64,000 nt of DNA from UBA1444 sp964521625 (GCA_964521625.1 CAZFSM010000009.1:88110-152109); one strand, 5' to 3'; counted from the first letter of the stretch, positions 1 to 9,226 are shown. Numbers and translations: made by a program. Notes: a model not told the origin generated them from the sequence alone.

Positions 1-81
1 CGCACACAAAAGAAACTAGTTTCCGCTATAATATAAAAAACTCTCCTCAAAATGCTTTATTGAAGAAAGGATGTTTCTCAC

Positions 82-639
82 ATGGATATGATAAAGGCTC
101 TGGAAACGAGGCGCTCTGTTCGCAAATACGCGGCGCGCCCGGTGGAACGCGAGGTCGTCGAACAACTGGTCCAGCTGGCTACTCAAGCGCCGAGTGCGAT
201 GAATGCTCAACCTTGGGTTTTTGCCGTATTTACCGACAAGACCAAGCTTGAAGAGTATTCGACACGCGCCAAAGCAATCGTGCTGCAGGGCATGCATGAG
301 CACCCTGCGCTGGAGAAATATCGTGGCGCTCTGTCAAAACGGGCGTTCAACATTTTTTACAATGCGCCGGTTTTAGTCGTAATTTATGCCAAACCGGAAG
401 GCCCGGAGCCGGAAACCGACTCCTGTCTGGCGGCGCAAAACTTCATGCTGGCCGCTCACAATGAAGGGCTTGGGACTTGTTGGATCGGCTTTTCCCGCTA
501 TCTGCTGGACTCGACCGAGTTCAAGGCCGAAGTTGGCATTCCCGAGGAATATGTGGCCGCGGCGCCGATGATTCTCGGCTATCCGGCTGTGGAACATCCG
601 CCGGTCCCGCGCAAAACACCGGAAATATATTATCGCTAA
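82..639 (+). CDS. Nitroreductase family protein (FMN-dependent)
   Basis: A 185-residue protein with the nitroreductase fold signature: RRSVRKY near residues 10-16 and APSAMNAQPW near 36-45 are the usual FMN phosphate and isoalloxazine contacts, and GLGTCWIG near 130 is the second conserved block. Family members are cytoplasmic flavoenzymes reducing nitro, quinone or enone substrates with NAD(P)H; the substrate here cannot be told. The ATG follows AAGGA ten bases upstream, and a TATAAT-like -10 lies at 27-32, although no good -35 is visible. It is convergent with the next gene, with 18 bases between stops and no clear terminator. The length is normal for the short single-domain form. Confidence 0.9.
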   Translation: MDMIKALETRRSVRKYAARPVEREVVEQLVQLATQAPSAMNAQPWVFAVFTDKTKLEEYSTRAKAIVLQGMHEHPALEKYRGALSKRAFNIFYNAPVLVVIYAKPEGPEPETDSCLAAQNFMLAAHNEGLGTCWIGFSRYLLDSTEFKAEVGIPEEYVAAAPMILGYPAVEHPPVPRKTPEIYYR

Positions 640-657
640 AATCACAGAGTAAAATCG

Positions 658-1179
658 TTATAGCTTTCCGCGGCGCAAAAATTCAAGAATACGACCGCTC
701 ATCGCCACACGCATAAAAACAGCCAACAAACATAAAACAGCTAGATTGTCGAGAAAATCCAACGTCCTGATTTGATATCCGGCAAAATCCATCATCCCCC
801 GCCAAGCCACGTCAATCGGTTTGGGAAAAAGCCAGCCTTCAGCAGGCCAATAAAAAATCCCCGGATGCCACCACATCACATCCAGGACATCATGAATCAA
901 AGTGCCAAGCACAAATGGCCAGAACCCGGCCCGCCAATTCGACAACCATAAGAACCCCATAATCAAAGCGACAAATCCGAGGAAAGCCAAAGAATGACCG
1001 ACTGCGCGGCTTTCATATTCATAGGTTTTCGCCAGCATTTTGGCCAGCGGCTTATCCACTAAATCGGGTAACAACGAGGCAACCAGCAGGATACGGTAAT
1101 CCATATGACGAAACTGCACAACTGCATCCAGAGCTTTTACGGCAACAGTGGTAAATCCAATATGGGCCAACGGTAGCAT
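658..1179 (-). CDS. YdjM/DUF457-type membrane-bound putative metal-dependent hydrolase
   Basis: A 173-residue polytopic membrane protein with the layout of the YdjM family (LexA-binding, inner-membrane putative hydrolases): LAHIG at the N-terminus, SLLPDLVDK near residue 40, a GHS at about 65 and HDVLDVMWWHPG near 100. These His/Asp residues are the proposed metal ligands. Three or four hydrophobic segments are evident. I chose the inner ATG because GAGGAGTGA lies just upstream of it. It follows the exopolysaccharide genes on the same strand after about 40 bases, so it may be the last gene of that transcript. Its function is unknown; the family name is not evidence of a reaction. Confidence 0.75.
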   Translation of the reverse strand: MLPLAHIGFTTVAVKALDAVVQFRHMDYRILLVASLLPDLVDKPLAKMLAKTYEYESRAVGHSLAFLGFVALIMGFLWLSNWRAGFWPFVLGTLIHDVLDVMWWHPGIFYWPAEGWLFPKPIDVAWRGMMDFAGYQIRTLDFLDNLAVLCLLAVFMRVAMSGRILEFLRRGKL

Positions 1180-1218
1180 TGGGTCACTCCTCAATTTATT
1201 ATTGGGCCTTAGCCTATA

Positions 1219-2481
1219 TTACAGTTCATTCGCTGCCCGGCCCAGTACCCTGACTCGAAAACCGGCTTCTTGCCAGCTTGCATGGTTCAGGCAATTGCGA
1301 GTATCCAGCAATTGCCTGTTTCGCATTAGTTCACCCAGTTCAGAGGCCGACAAATACTTGAACTCCTTATGCTCTGCCAATACTACCACAATGTCCGAAG
1401 CTAAGAAAGCATCTTCCAAATTCGTCAGTTCGTATTCATAGTCTTTCACATAAGGATCGTAAATCCGCACTTCGATATTTCGCTGCTTGAGCTCGCGAAT
1501 GACTTCCGTCGCCGGGCTTTCCCTGGTATCATCAACATTGCCTTTATATGACACTCCCAACGCAGTTACCCGCGGCGATTCGACCTTGTCAAGCAGTTGG
1601 CAAATCCTGTCGGCCACAAACCGCGGCATCGATTCGTTGATTTTTCGGCTCAGACTGATTAGCTGCGCACTTTTAGCCTTCTCGACAATAAACCACGGGT
1701 CCACTGCTATGCAATGTCCGCCGACTCCCGGTCCTGGCTTGTGGATGTTCACGCGGGGATGCATATTGGCCAGTTTGATGACTTCCAATGCATCAAGATT
1801 CAACTCGTAGGCTATCTTGCAAACTTCGTTTGCCAGTGCAATATTAACATCGCGAAACGTATTTTCCATCAGTTTTGCCATTTCGGCCGACGTAGCATCC
1901 GTCATGACCAGATTGCCCTGCACAACGCTTTCATAGAGCTTTTTCGCCTGCAGTGCCGACTCAGCATTAATGCCGCCGATGATACGATCATTGGAGACAA
2001 ACTCATGCAAGATGTTTCCAGGCAGCACCCGTTCGGGACAATGGGCGACAAACAGTTCCTCGCCAATTTTCAGGCCGGTTTTGCTCAATATCGGGACTAA
2101 GATATCTTCCGTTGTGCGTGGCGGGCAAGTAGATTCCAAAATAACCAGGTTGCCTTTTTTTAGATAGGGAAGAATGGCCTCCGTCGCCTTGATAACATAA
2201 GTCAGATCGGCGGTATGGTCGTGATGTATCGGCGTCGGGACCGCAATGATAAAAACATCAGCGTCTTTCGGCGTCAGCTGGGCATTCATATTGCCGGACT
2301 GAACTGCAGCATATACCACCGTTTTCAGCCCTGGTTCATTGATATGGATTTGGCCGTTATTAATGACGTCTATGACCTTTTGATTCACATCGACGCCGGT
2401 CACCTGAAATCCGTTTGTCGCCAGGATGCTTGCCGTCGGTAATCCGATATAACCCAATCCCAATACACATATCTGCTTCAT
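1219..2481 (-). CDS. wecC: UDP-N-acetylhexosamine 6-dehydrogenase (WecC-like, UDP-ManNAcA type)
   Basis: A 420-residue nucleotide-sugar dehydrogenase that oxidises C6 of a UDP-HexNAc to the uronate in two NAD+-dependent steps. Visible are the N-terminal Rossmann loop GLGYIGLP, the central helix region, and the catalytic cysteine in GPGVGGHCIAVDPWF at about residue 260. The C-terminal UDP-binding domain contains GVSYKGNVDDTRESP. The sequence looks closest to the WecC/WbpA class rather than UDP-glucose dehydrogenase, so UDP-ManNAc (or UDP-GlcNAc) is the likely substrate. GGAGGAG precedes the chosen ATG. It is the last sugar-precursor gene of the exopolysaccharide operon and sits directly after a uronyl C5-epimerase, suggesting that uronic acid residues enter the polymer. 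Confidence 0.88.
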   Translation of the reverse strand: MKQICVLGLGYIGLPTASILATNGFQVTGVDVNQKVIDVINNGQIHINEPGLKTVVYAAVQSGNMNAQLTPKDADVFIIAVPTPIHHDHTADLTYVIKATEAILPYLKKGNLVILESTCPPRTTEDILVPILSKTGLKIGEELFVAHCPERVLPGNILHEFVSNDRIIGGINAESALQAKKLYESVVQGNLVMTDATSAEMAKLMENTFRDVNIALANEVCKIAYELNLDALEVIKLANMHPRVNIHKPGPGVGGHCIAVDPWFIVEKAKSAQLISLSRKINESMPRFVADRICQLLDKVESPRVTALGVSYKGNVDDTRESPATEVIRELKQRNIEVRIYDPYVKDYEYELTNLEDAFLASDIVVVLAEHKEFKYLSASELGELMRNRQLLDTRNCLNHASWQEAGFRVRVLGRAANEL

Positions 2482-2503
2482 GATACTCCTCCATTTTCCA
2501 GCC

Positions 2504-3439
2504 TTATCCAACTATGACAATTGAGCTGCTGCTTTTCTCCACCAGTTTTTGATAACCCTTAACAACCAGCGCCAAACTAGCATATATCCGATTTTGTTGA
2601 TATCGTTCCCATTTTTGGGCATACTCCAGGAAAACACTTTCTTCAAACAAGGTATACATAACCCGCAATTGCGAAATATGCAACTGATGATAAAAAGGGC
2701 TGGCCATTTTCCGTCCCATGTCATATTTCGACCAGTAACCTCCGTCAAATGCACTTATCTCCTCAGCCAGAGAATGAACCGCCTGTTGGACCAGGGGCCA
2801 GTAGGAACAATCGCGACTTGCCTTAAAATAATCATAAATGCCCCAGATGGAAAAAATCCAGCCATTTAATACAACCGGCTCGTCAATATATTCTTTATAC
2901 CATACTTTGTCACCGTTATATTGCGAACAACCGCCGTCAGCTACCGGCAAGCACATAAAATCGACCGCCTGCTTTGCCGCTCGCAAAAAATCAGCATTTC
3001 CAGTCTCGCCATAAGCTCTCGCCAGCAAAGATGCCCCTTCGCCCTGGGCCATCGCCGAATAGGGATTCGCCATTCCTACGACGGAAAAAGTATCCCAGGC
3101 GCCGTTAGCTTGTTGGTGTTGTATCGCCCAATTAACGGAACGCATGAATATTCTACGGTACTTTTCTTGCCCTGTTATGAGATATAAATCAAATGCTCCT
3201 AACCCGTACTGGAAAATCGCTATAGAAAAGTAGACATGTTTTCCTTCATTGGTCAGGTTATAAACCAGCCCGGTCTCGTCCACCAATGCGCCGGGTTTCA
3301 GGAGCTTGTCGGTGAAGTTATTATAGTAGCCGCGAACTTCGTTGCGTGAAAATACTTTTCCTTCATCCTGCATCACATGAAGAATGCTTTTCCCGCACAA
3401 CATTTTCAGCCACTTCTTACCCTGCTGCAGTGATCGCAT
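2504..3439 (-). CDS. D-glucuronyl C5-epimerase family protein
   Basis: A 311-residue protein matching the C-terminal domain of heparosan/heparan glucuronyl C5-epimerases. Family landmarks are QGEGASLLARAY near residue 140, VLNGWIFSIWGIYDYF near 195, and RKMASPFYHQLHISQL near 250, followed by a helical tail. The known reaction inverts C5 of glucuronate to iduronate within a polymer. No signal peptide or membrane segment is seen, so action on a cytoplasmic lipid-linked oligosaccharide is more likely than on exported polymer. The second of two close ATGs was taken because AGGAG is seven bases upstream of it. It lies between a UDP-HexNAc dehydrogenase and a GT4 in the exopolysaccharide operon. 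The exact uronate is not predictable. Confidence 0.82.
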   Translation of the reverse strand: MRSLQQGKKWLKMLCGKSILHVMQDEGKVFSRNEVRGYYNNFTDKLLKPGALVDETGLVYNLTNEGKHVYFSIAIFQYGLGAFDLYLITGQEKYRRIFMRSVNWAIQHQQANGAWDTFSVVGMANPYSAMAQGEGASLLARAYGETGNADFLRAAKQAVDFMCLPVADGGCSQYNGDKVWYKEYIDEPVVLNGWIFSIWGIYDYFKASRDCSYWPLVQQAVHSLAEEISAFDGGYWSKYDMGRKMASPFYHQLHISQLRVMYTLFEESVFLEYAQKWERYQQNRIYASLALVVKGYQKLVEKSSSSIVIVG

Positions 3440-3462
3440 CTTCATTCTCCTGTTGCGTGCGT

Positions 3463-4761
3463 TTACCCAATATTGGTTACACCGTCAATCACTGTAACCA
3501 GTTTTTCCGTCAATATCCTATAATCAAAGCTCTGCGCGCCAATCAAAGCATTCTCACCCATTAGCCGATATTCCTCCTGCGGCATGTCATGCACTTTTAA
3601 TATAGCTTGCGCCAATGCTTCCGGCGTTGCCGAATCCAAAGACAACCCGCAATTGAATCGGTCCAGCAGACAGTAGCCCATCTTAATCGTCGAAATAATC
3701 GGCTTGCCTGACGCCATGTACTCAAACAATTTATTGGAGCTATTGCCGCGAGACCAATTATACTTTTCCTGGGAGTAATTAAGGATGTTCACAGCAGCCC
3801 GGCTTAAAATGAACGGAACTTGATTTTTATTGACAAACCCTTTGATTTTAACATTGTGCAAAGCTTCATTAAGCACGCGTTGTTGCAACGCGTGCTTTTG
3901 ATTACCATCACCATATATCAGAAACTTAATATCCGTGTGCTCTTTTAGCAAAGCAGCCGCATCCAGGAGCATCCCGACATCATTGACCGCACGCAGTGAT
4001 CCGGTGTAAACAACATTGAAAGAGGCGCCTAACAAGTCTTCGTCTTGAACCATGTTGTTGGCAACCATTTGCTTATGCTCGGCCAGATTCACTCCATTGT
4101 TGATATAATGGCATTTTTTCAAGTCGATATCGCCGCCCTGTTCAAGGTCCCAGCGATGTTGCTTGATGTACTCCGTATCCCCTTCTTTGGTAAATATGAT
4201 GGCATCCGCATTACGATAAATCCAATGCTCGCCTGCCGTTAATAGTTTGCCCGGCAAACCGTTTTCTTTTAGTTTGCCAAATGTGAATATGGCCTCCGGC
4301 CACAGGTCCCGCACCTCACAAATGCAGGGAATCCCTAGCTTTTTGGCAACTTTTATTCCAGCAATCATTGTCAGAGGATGCGGACTGGAAGCAATGATAA
4401 CCTGCGGTCTGCCGAGCTTTTCAGCAACCTCCTCGGCAATATCCAACAATCCAAAATAGAAAGCGGCCATATTTCTAACTCGATCAAACAAACCACGGGC
4501 TGATGATGGAGTGTTTACAAAAACAAAAGGAATGCCTGCCTCTTCCATCAACAAATATTTTTTTCCGTCACTGATCAAACTGATATCCGAATGGTGTAAA
4601 TAGGATGCGGCAAAGACCGTTGCATTCCAGCCGTACTCTTTGAGGAAACGACTAAAGTTATATGGTCTGATCTGCCCCTGCATATCTGGCAAAACGGCAT
4701 AATGATGAAAAAACCAGATGTTTTTGCCCGATAATTTCGTTTTGTGCAGTTCGTCGGTCAC
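3463..4761 (-). CDS. GT4 glycosyltransferase, WbuB-like
   Basis: A 432-residue GT-B fold glycosyltransferase. The N-terminus (WFFHHYAVLPDMQGQIRPY) is typical of WbuB-like GT4 enzymes that transfer an amino-sugar to undecaprenyl-diphosphate-linked acceptors. The donor domain shows YTGSLRAVNDVGMLLDAA and the EX7E-like region NKLFEYMASGKPIIST. A GTG start nine bases after AGGAGG was preferred over an ATG that overlaps that ribosome site. It lies immediately after a polyprenyl glycosylphosphotransferase, which fits an early sugar transfer. The coding sequence contains a perfect 12-bp-stem hairpin at 3871-3897. Donor and acceptor sugars are unknown. Confidence 0.85.
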   Translation of the reverse strand: MTDELHKTKLSGKNIWFFHHYAVLPDMQGQIRPYNFSRFLKEYGWNATVFAASYLHHSDISLISDGKKYLLMEEAGIPFVFVNTPSSARGLFDRVRNMAAFYFGLLDIAEEVAEKLGRPQVIIASSPHPLTMIAGIKVAKKLGIPCICEVRDLWPEAIFTFGKLKENGLPGKLLTAGEHWIYRNADAIIFTKEGDTEYIKQHRWDLEQGGDIDLKKCHYINNGVNLAEHKQMVANNMVQDEDLLGASFNVVYTGSLRAVNDVGMLLDAAALLKEHTDIKFLIYGDGNQKHALQQRVLNEALHNVKIKGFVNKNQVPFILSRAAVNILNYSQEKYNWSRGNSSNKLFEYMASGKPIISTIKMGYCLLDRFNCGLSLDSATPEALAQAILKVHDMPQEEYRLMGENALIGAQSFDYRILTEKLVTVIDGVTNIG

Positions 4762-4802
4762 CCTGTTTGTCCTCCTCATTACCAACCGCTTGCCTAATCC
4801 GC

Positions 4803-6176
4803 TTAATTCTGCTGTTCATTACCTGCAGGGACTCCGTCTGATTTAATGCCGGCAGAGCTCCCTTTCGTCAACAATACACGCGCTGTTTTCAACATAACCG
4901 TTAAGTCGGTAAGCAAAGAGCATTTTTGAATATAGATCAAATCATACACCAGTTTATCTTGAGGTTCGGTGGTGTATTTGGCAAATACTTGCGCTAAACC
5001 GGTGATCCCCGGTTTAACATGGTGACGAAAAGAATAGCCGGGCAGACTTTGCTTAAGCTGTTCAACAAAAAACGGGCGTTCCGGACGGGGCCCCACAATA
5101 CTCATTTCACCTCGCAGGACATTTATAAATTGAGGCAATTCATCGATCCGGTAGGTTCTGAGAAATCGCCCCACCCGAGTAATTCGCTCATCGTTTTCGG
5201 ATGCCAACACAGGTCCTGAATTATCTTCGGCGCCTCTACGCATCGAGCGGAATTTAAATATGCCAAACTCTTGTTCATCTTTGCCAATGCGAATTTGCGA
5301 GTAGAATACCGGCCCCCGGTCTTCTAGCCAGATTGCTGCGGCAACAATAACCAAAACCGGCCATATCAGCAGCAATACTAAAACTGAAACAATAAAATCG
5401 AATCCTGTTTTTAATAGGATAGTCTCCAGTGAGGGTATTAAACATTTTGAACTAAACAGCGGGATATCATCAATTTGTTCAAACTCCGTGTTCACACAAA
5501 AAAGTTCATAATAATCCGGTATCAGCGATACCTTCTTCCCCTCGCTTTGCGCCTGCATTATCGCTTTTTCTCTAACCGCTATCGGCAAGCTAGACTCAAG
5601 AATAAGTAAATCGGCGCCAGCTATTTCGGCGCGCCACGTTTCTTCGGCAATAGACTCGGTTAGCATTAAATGCCGAATATCATAGTTTTGATAATGATTG
5701 TTTTCCAACCGTTCCACAATACGATGTAAATGGCAGTCATTGCCAAGAACCAAAACAACCTCTTGCGGCAACTGACTTCTTTCAAAACGCCACATCGCAT
5801 ATTTCCACAAAGAAAGCAGAATAAACTGGAGTATCGCAGCCAGCAACAACGCGGTTCGAGACAATGGTTCGTTAAACAAAAAGCTTGCAGTCATTGCGAC
5901 CAACATCAGCTGGAATACTGTCAGCCCCACTGAAGTAATCACTTGCGTTGCAAACATGCGCGCAACAGAAATTAAACCATTCATGATAATGAGGATTGAT
6001 GCAGCCACAGCAATGACCGGAATTAACTTTGAGTAGTCCAGAATAGTCTGTTGCGGCAAAGACTTGAACAGGCTATTCAGCAAAATTGCATAACTTAATC
6101 CCGCAAAAACAAACAGCAAATCCGCAGCTAGCAACACTACTCTGTAAAACTGCGGAAATCTTTTACACATTTGCAC
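4803..6176 (-). CDS. Polyprenyl glycosylphosphotransferase (exopolysaccharide priming enzyme) 1
   Basis: A 457-residue membrane enzyme of the bacterial sugar transferase family. It moves a sugar 1-phosphate from UDP-sugar to undecaprenyl phosphate, the first step of repeat-unit assembly. The N-terminal third has four or five transmembrane segments, a nucleotide-binding-like soluble domain follows, and the catalytic domain begins after one more hydrophobic segment near residue 265. It contains GPVFYSQIRIG, FKFRSM, DELPQFINVLRGEMS, VGPRPERPFF and KPGITGLAQV. A GTG start is given; an ATG two codons later is equally possible. It is paralogous to the gene at 6552-7940, from which only a PilZ gene separates it. 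Confidence 0.9.
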   Translation of the reverse strand: MQMCKRFPQFYRVVLLAADLLFVFAGLSYAILLNSLFKSLPQQTILDYSKLIPVIAVAASILIIMNGLISVARMFATQVITSVGLTVFQLMLVAMTASFLFNEPLSRTALLLAAILQFILLSLWKYAMWRFERSQLPQEVVLVLGNDCHLHRIVERLENNHYQNYDIRHLMLTESIAEETWRAEIAGADLLILESSLPIAVREKAIMQAQSEGKKVSLIPDYYELFCVNTEFEQIDDIPLFSSKCLIPSLETILLKTGFDFIVSVLVLLLIWPVLVIVAAAIWLEDRGPVFYSQIRIGKDEQEFGIFKFRSMRRGAEDNSGPVLASENDERITRVGRFLRTYRIDELPQFINVLRGEMSIVGPRPERPFFVEQLKQSLPGYSFRHHVKPGITGLAQVFAKYTTEPQDKLVYDLIYIQKCSLLTDLTVMLKTARVLLTKGSSAGIKSDGVPAGNEQQN

Positions 6177-6188
6177 TTCTCACTCGCC

Positions 6189-6509
6189 TTATTTTTTTCG
6201 ATGTTTCGTAGTAGTTGAAAAGAAATTGTAGGCTTTTTTCTTATCATCATCTACAAACTTACAGCCAAAGTGCTTTTGGTGATTACGCAATACAACCGCG
6301 TCGACAACAACGGTTTTACTTTTCGTCGTCAATTCAAGTCGAATTCTCTCACCAATGGCTAGTGGAGCCTCTGTTTCAAACCCAATATTCTCCTCGGAAA
6401 CATCAATCGAGAAAGCTTTATAGACGTCCTGGGGCATCTTTTCTGCTCTAAGCACTAAAGCTTGGACGGTGCCGATACGACCTCGTTCCCGCTTCTCTGA
6501 CCAATCCAT
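6189..6509 (-). CDS. PilZ domain protein (candidate c-di-GMP sensor)
   Basis: A 106-residue single-domain protein. Arg7 and Arg11 form an RxxxR motif (KRERGR), and Asp36-Val-Ser38 with Gly43 matches the second PilZ motif except that two extra residues lie between Ser and Gly (DVSEENIG instead of DxSxxG). PilZ domains bind cyclic di-GMP and often control exopolysaccharide synthesis. AGGA is nine bases before the ATG. It lies between two paralogous polyprenyl glycosylphosphotransferases in the same operon, so control of priming or assembly by c-di-GMP is a reasonable inference. Because the second motif is imperfect, binding is not assured. Confidence 0.72.
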   Translation of the reverse strand: MDWSEKRERGRIGTVQALVLRAEKMPQDVYKAFSIDVSEENIGFETEAPLAIGERIRLELTTKSKTVVVDAVVLRNHQKHFGCKFVDDDKKKAYNFFSTTTKHRKK

Positions 6510-6551
6510 TTCAACACATCCTAAATAATTCTTATCGTACTTAAAAAACGA

Positions 6552-7940
6552 TTATATCTTGCGAACCGGGTTATTTGCCAAGATTTCTATGTCATCAATA
6601 TCGCCTTGTTGTCCAACGCCTACCCCCTCAGTACTACTGCGTGTCAATAAAATACGCAATGTTTTTAACATCAAAACCATATCAGTCAGCACATTGCAAT
6701 TTTGAATATAAATCAAATCATATACCAGTTTGTTATATGGCGTCGTACTATATTTCCCATATACCTGAGCCATCCCGGTGATGCCGGGTTTCACATTGCT
6801 CCGATGCACATATTCCGGCAACTCCTTTTTAAGCATTTCAACGAAGAATGCTCGCTCCGGTCTAGGCCCCACCAGGCTCATATTGCCAATAATGACATTA
6901 ATGAACTGGGGGAATTCATCAATGCGCGCGGCGCGGATAACCCGTCCCACTCTGGTAATGCGCGGATCATTAACGGAAGCAAAAACAGGACCGGATTGTT
7001 TTTCGGCATCAATACACATTGTGCGAAATTTATATACGTCAAATTCTTTTTCATGCTCACCCAGCCGCTTCTGGCTGTAAAAAATCGGGCCTGGGCTATC
7101 CAGTCTTATCGCAATCGCCACGAGAAGAAATACCGGAACTAAACAAATTGTTGCTATCGTAGCAACAATGATGTCCATTAACCGTTTTAATATTCTCTGT
7201 TCAATTGTAGGGCGCAAATAGCGCGGACGATAGACCGGAATATCATCAATTTTATCCAATTCAACATTGCTGCAATACACTTCGTAGAAGTCAGGAATAA
7301 TAAATAATTGCTGATGATGCGTTTGGCAATAATGCAGCATAGCGGCTTTGTCAGCCAAATTCATATCGGAAGCGAGTATCACCAGGTCGACGTCATGGAT
7401 GACTGTTCTCCATTCGCCGCTTGAATAATCTGTACAAACATACTTGACCTGATCTTTAAGATACGAATGCACGCGCAAGCGACTGACCAGCGTGTGAAAA
7501 TCGCTAGCGGCGCCCATGACTAATACTCGTCGCGGAGTCATATCGGCATGTTCTTTTTTCCAACACATTCGATTCCACAATGCCAGGAAAACAAACTGGA
7601 TAATGGCAGAAACCAGCAGAATGCTGCGGGAATAAGAAAAGTCCCGTAAAAAAAAGCTAATTGCCATCATGATGACATACATTTTTAGAACCAGAACCGC
7701 CAAGTCAAGGAATACTTCACTATACTGTTTGCGTGTTAAAGACAACAAGCCGTCAAAAATGATCAGACTGCCAACAACGCTAAGCATGACAGGCAACATG
7801 CGGTGGTATAGTTCCATATCTACTTCTACCCCGCTATACCAAACAACCACAAACATGGCAGCATAGGAGGAAACGGCAGCAATCACCATGTCACCCAGGA
7901 AAAAAATAAATCTTCGGACGCCGGGAAAGCTTCTTCTCAT
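6552..7940 (-). CDS. Polyprenyl glycosylphosphotransferase (exopolysaccharide priming enzyme) 2
   Basis: A 462-residue paralogue of the protein at 4803-6176, with the same architecture: N-terminal membrane bundle, nucleotide-binding-like middle part, one membrane segment near residue 265, and a catalytic domain with GPIFYSQKRLGEHEKEF, YKFRTM, DEFPQFINVIIGNMS, VGPRPERAFF and KPGITGMAQVYGKYS. Family members prime undecaprenyl phosphate with hexose- or HexNAc-1-phosphate. AAAGGAGGTG precedes the ATG. Two priming enzymes in one operon is redundant for a single repeat unit: one may be specialised, alternative, or may start a second polymer. Both keep the visible catalytic motifs. Confidence 0.9.
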   Translation of the reverse strand: MRRSFPGVRRFIFFLGDMVIAAVSSYAAMFVVVWYSGVEVDMELYHRMLPVMLSVVGSLIIFDGLLSLTRKQYSEVFLDLAVLVLKMYVIMMAISFFLRDFSYSRSILLVSAIIQFVFLALWNRMCWKKEHADMTPRRVLVMGAASDFHTLVSRLRVHSYLKDQVKYVCTDYSSGEWRTVIHDVDLVILASDMNLADKAAMLHYCQTHHQQLFIIPDFYEVYCSNVELDKIDDIPVYRPRYLRPTIEQRILKRLMDIIVATIATICLVPVFLLVAIAIRLDSPGPIFYSQKRLGEHEKEFDVYKFRTMCIDAEKQSGPVFASVNDPRITRVGRVIRAARIDEFPQFINVIIGNMSLVGPRPERAFFVEMLKKELPEYVHRSNVKPGITGMAQVYGKYSTTPYNKLVYDLIYIQNCNVLTDMVLMLKTLRILLTRSSTEGVGVGQQGDIDDIEILANNPVRKI

Positions 7941-8011
7941 GCTGCACCTCCTTTTCTACACTAGTTCCGAGTCTCCCATTGTTCATCCACTCTGGCCGGA
8001 TCATGCTAAAC

Positions 8012-9175
8012 CTAAATTTTATAGTCAGTCATTATAAGTTTTAGGATGTCTGCCTCAGAAAAATTCTCCATAACATATTTTTGTTCGTCATCAGGGTGAA
8101 TATTCCCTGCAAGCCATACCGAATAAAATGACAAAATCCCTGTTGCGATATCACCTGGTTCCGTGCCTGACAATATCCGCGATGGTTTTCCCTTCAGGAC
8201 TTCCGGCAAAGCACAGGCGGGAGAGGCTAACACCGGCGTTCCGCATGCCATGGCTTCAAGCACCGGCAAGCCAAACCCTTCGCCGTCAAGCGATGGTATA
8301 AGGAAAACATCGGCAGCCTGATAACGGGGTACGACTTCTTCATCCGGCACATAGCCAAGAAATGTGACATCTTCAGCAAGATCAAGCTCTCGCGCCAAAT
8401 TTTCGAGTGCGCTACGCAATGGTCCTTTGCCGCCAATGATCAATTTTGCTGACGGGATCTCTTGTTTCACCCGCTGAAATCCTTTAATCAAATTGGCTAG
8501 ACCCATGCGTTCCTGCAACGCCCGCAACGTATAAACCACAAACACATCCGGGGCAATCGACAACTCTTGTCGGACTTTTTGTTTATCTTTCGGCAAAATA
8601 AATTTTTCCAGGTCAACCCAGTCCGGTACCAGTCGAATTTTGGGTTCCAATAATTTATAATTCGCGATGCGTTTGCGTGTATATTCGGAAATAACATGAA
8701 TTTTGTCGCTACGCTCATACACGGATTTTTCTATATACGTCATCATTTTCTCTTTTAATCCGGGCTTTACCGGTAGTGTACCCAACATTCGATGATGATA
8801 TACCATCGGGTCATGCACAGTGAACACTTTTGTGACATTATTCGACAAATACCACGATAGTAAAAAGAATGTCATATGATCGTGTCCATGCAGAATGACT
8901 GGTTCGCAACTTCCAAAATGGCGTCGCCAATCCCGCCAACAGTGATACATCATAGAGCAAAAATTCAGCACCGAACTCCGACCTCGCTGAAACGCAAAGG
9001 TATATACCGGCACCCCATCCAATACATATGATTCATATTGTTGGCTCGGGCAAAAAACAACAGCATCAAAACCGCGTTTTCGCAGACTGCTCGCCTGAGT
9101 CATCACAACAACCTGAAGCCCGCGTTTAATCCTTGGATCTGCTGAAGAAAGAAGAACAATTCGTTTCACTCTCAT
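8012..9175 (-). CDS. GT4 glycosyltransferase
   Basis: A 387-residue GT-B glycosyltransferase with an N-terminal acceptor domain (KRIVLLSSADPRIKRGLQ) and a C-terminal donor domain. It carries IGGKGPLRSALENLA and the EX7E signature in DGEGFGLPVLEAMACGTPVL near residue 300. GT4 enzymes are retaining and use UDP- or GDP-sugars at the cytoplasmic face. The ATG after GAGGGG was chosen over an upstream TTG. It lies between the MBOAT gene and a priming transferase in the exopolysaccharide operon. The donor is unknown. Confidence 0.87.
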   Translation of the reverse strand: MRVKRIVLLSSADPRIKRGLQVVVMTQASSLRKRGFDAVVFCPSQQYESYVLDGVPVYTFAFQRGRSSVLNFCSMMYHCWRDWRRHFGSCEPVILHGHDHMTFFLLSWYLSNNVTKVFTVHDPMVYHHRMLGTLPVKPGLKEKMMTYIEKSVYERSDKIHVISEYTRKRIANYKLLEPKIRLVPDWVDLEKFILPKDKQKVRQELSIAPDVFVVYTLRALQERMGLANLIKGFQRVKQEIPSAKLIIGGKGPLRSALENLARELDLAEDVTFLGYVPDEEVVPRYQAADVFLIPSLDGEGFGLPVLEAMACGTPVLASPACALPEVLKGKPSRILSGTEPGDIATGILSFYSVWLAGNIHPDDEQKYVMENFSEADILKLIMTDYKI

Positions 9176-9226
9176 GCGCCCCTCGCTTTTAGACTTTGCC
9201 AACAGGCAAACCGCGTTTTGTATTGG

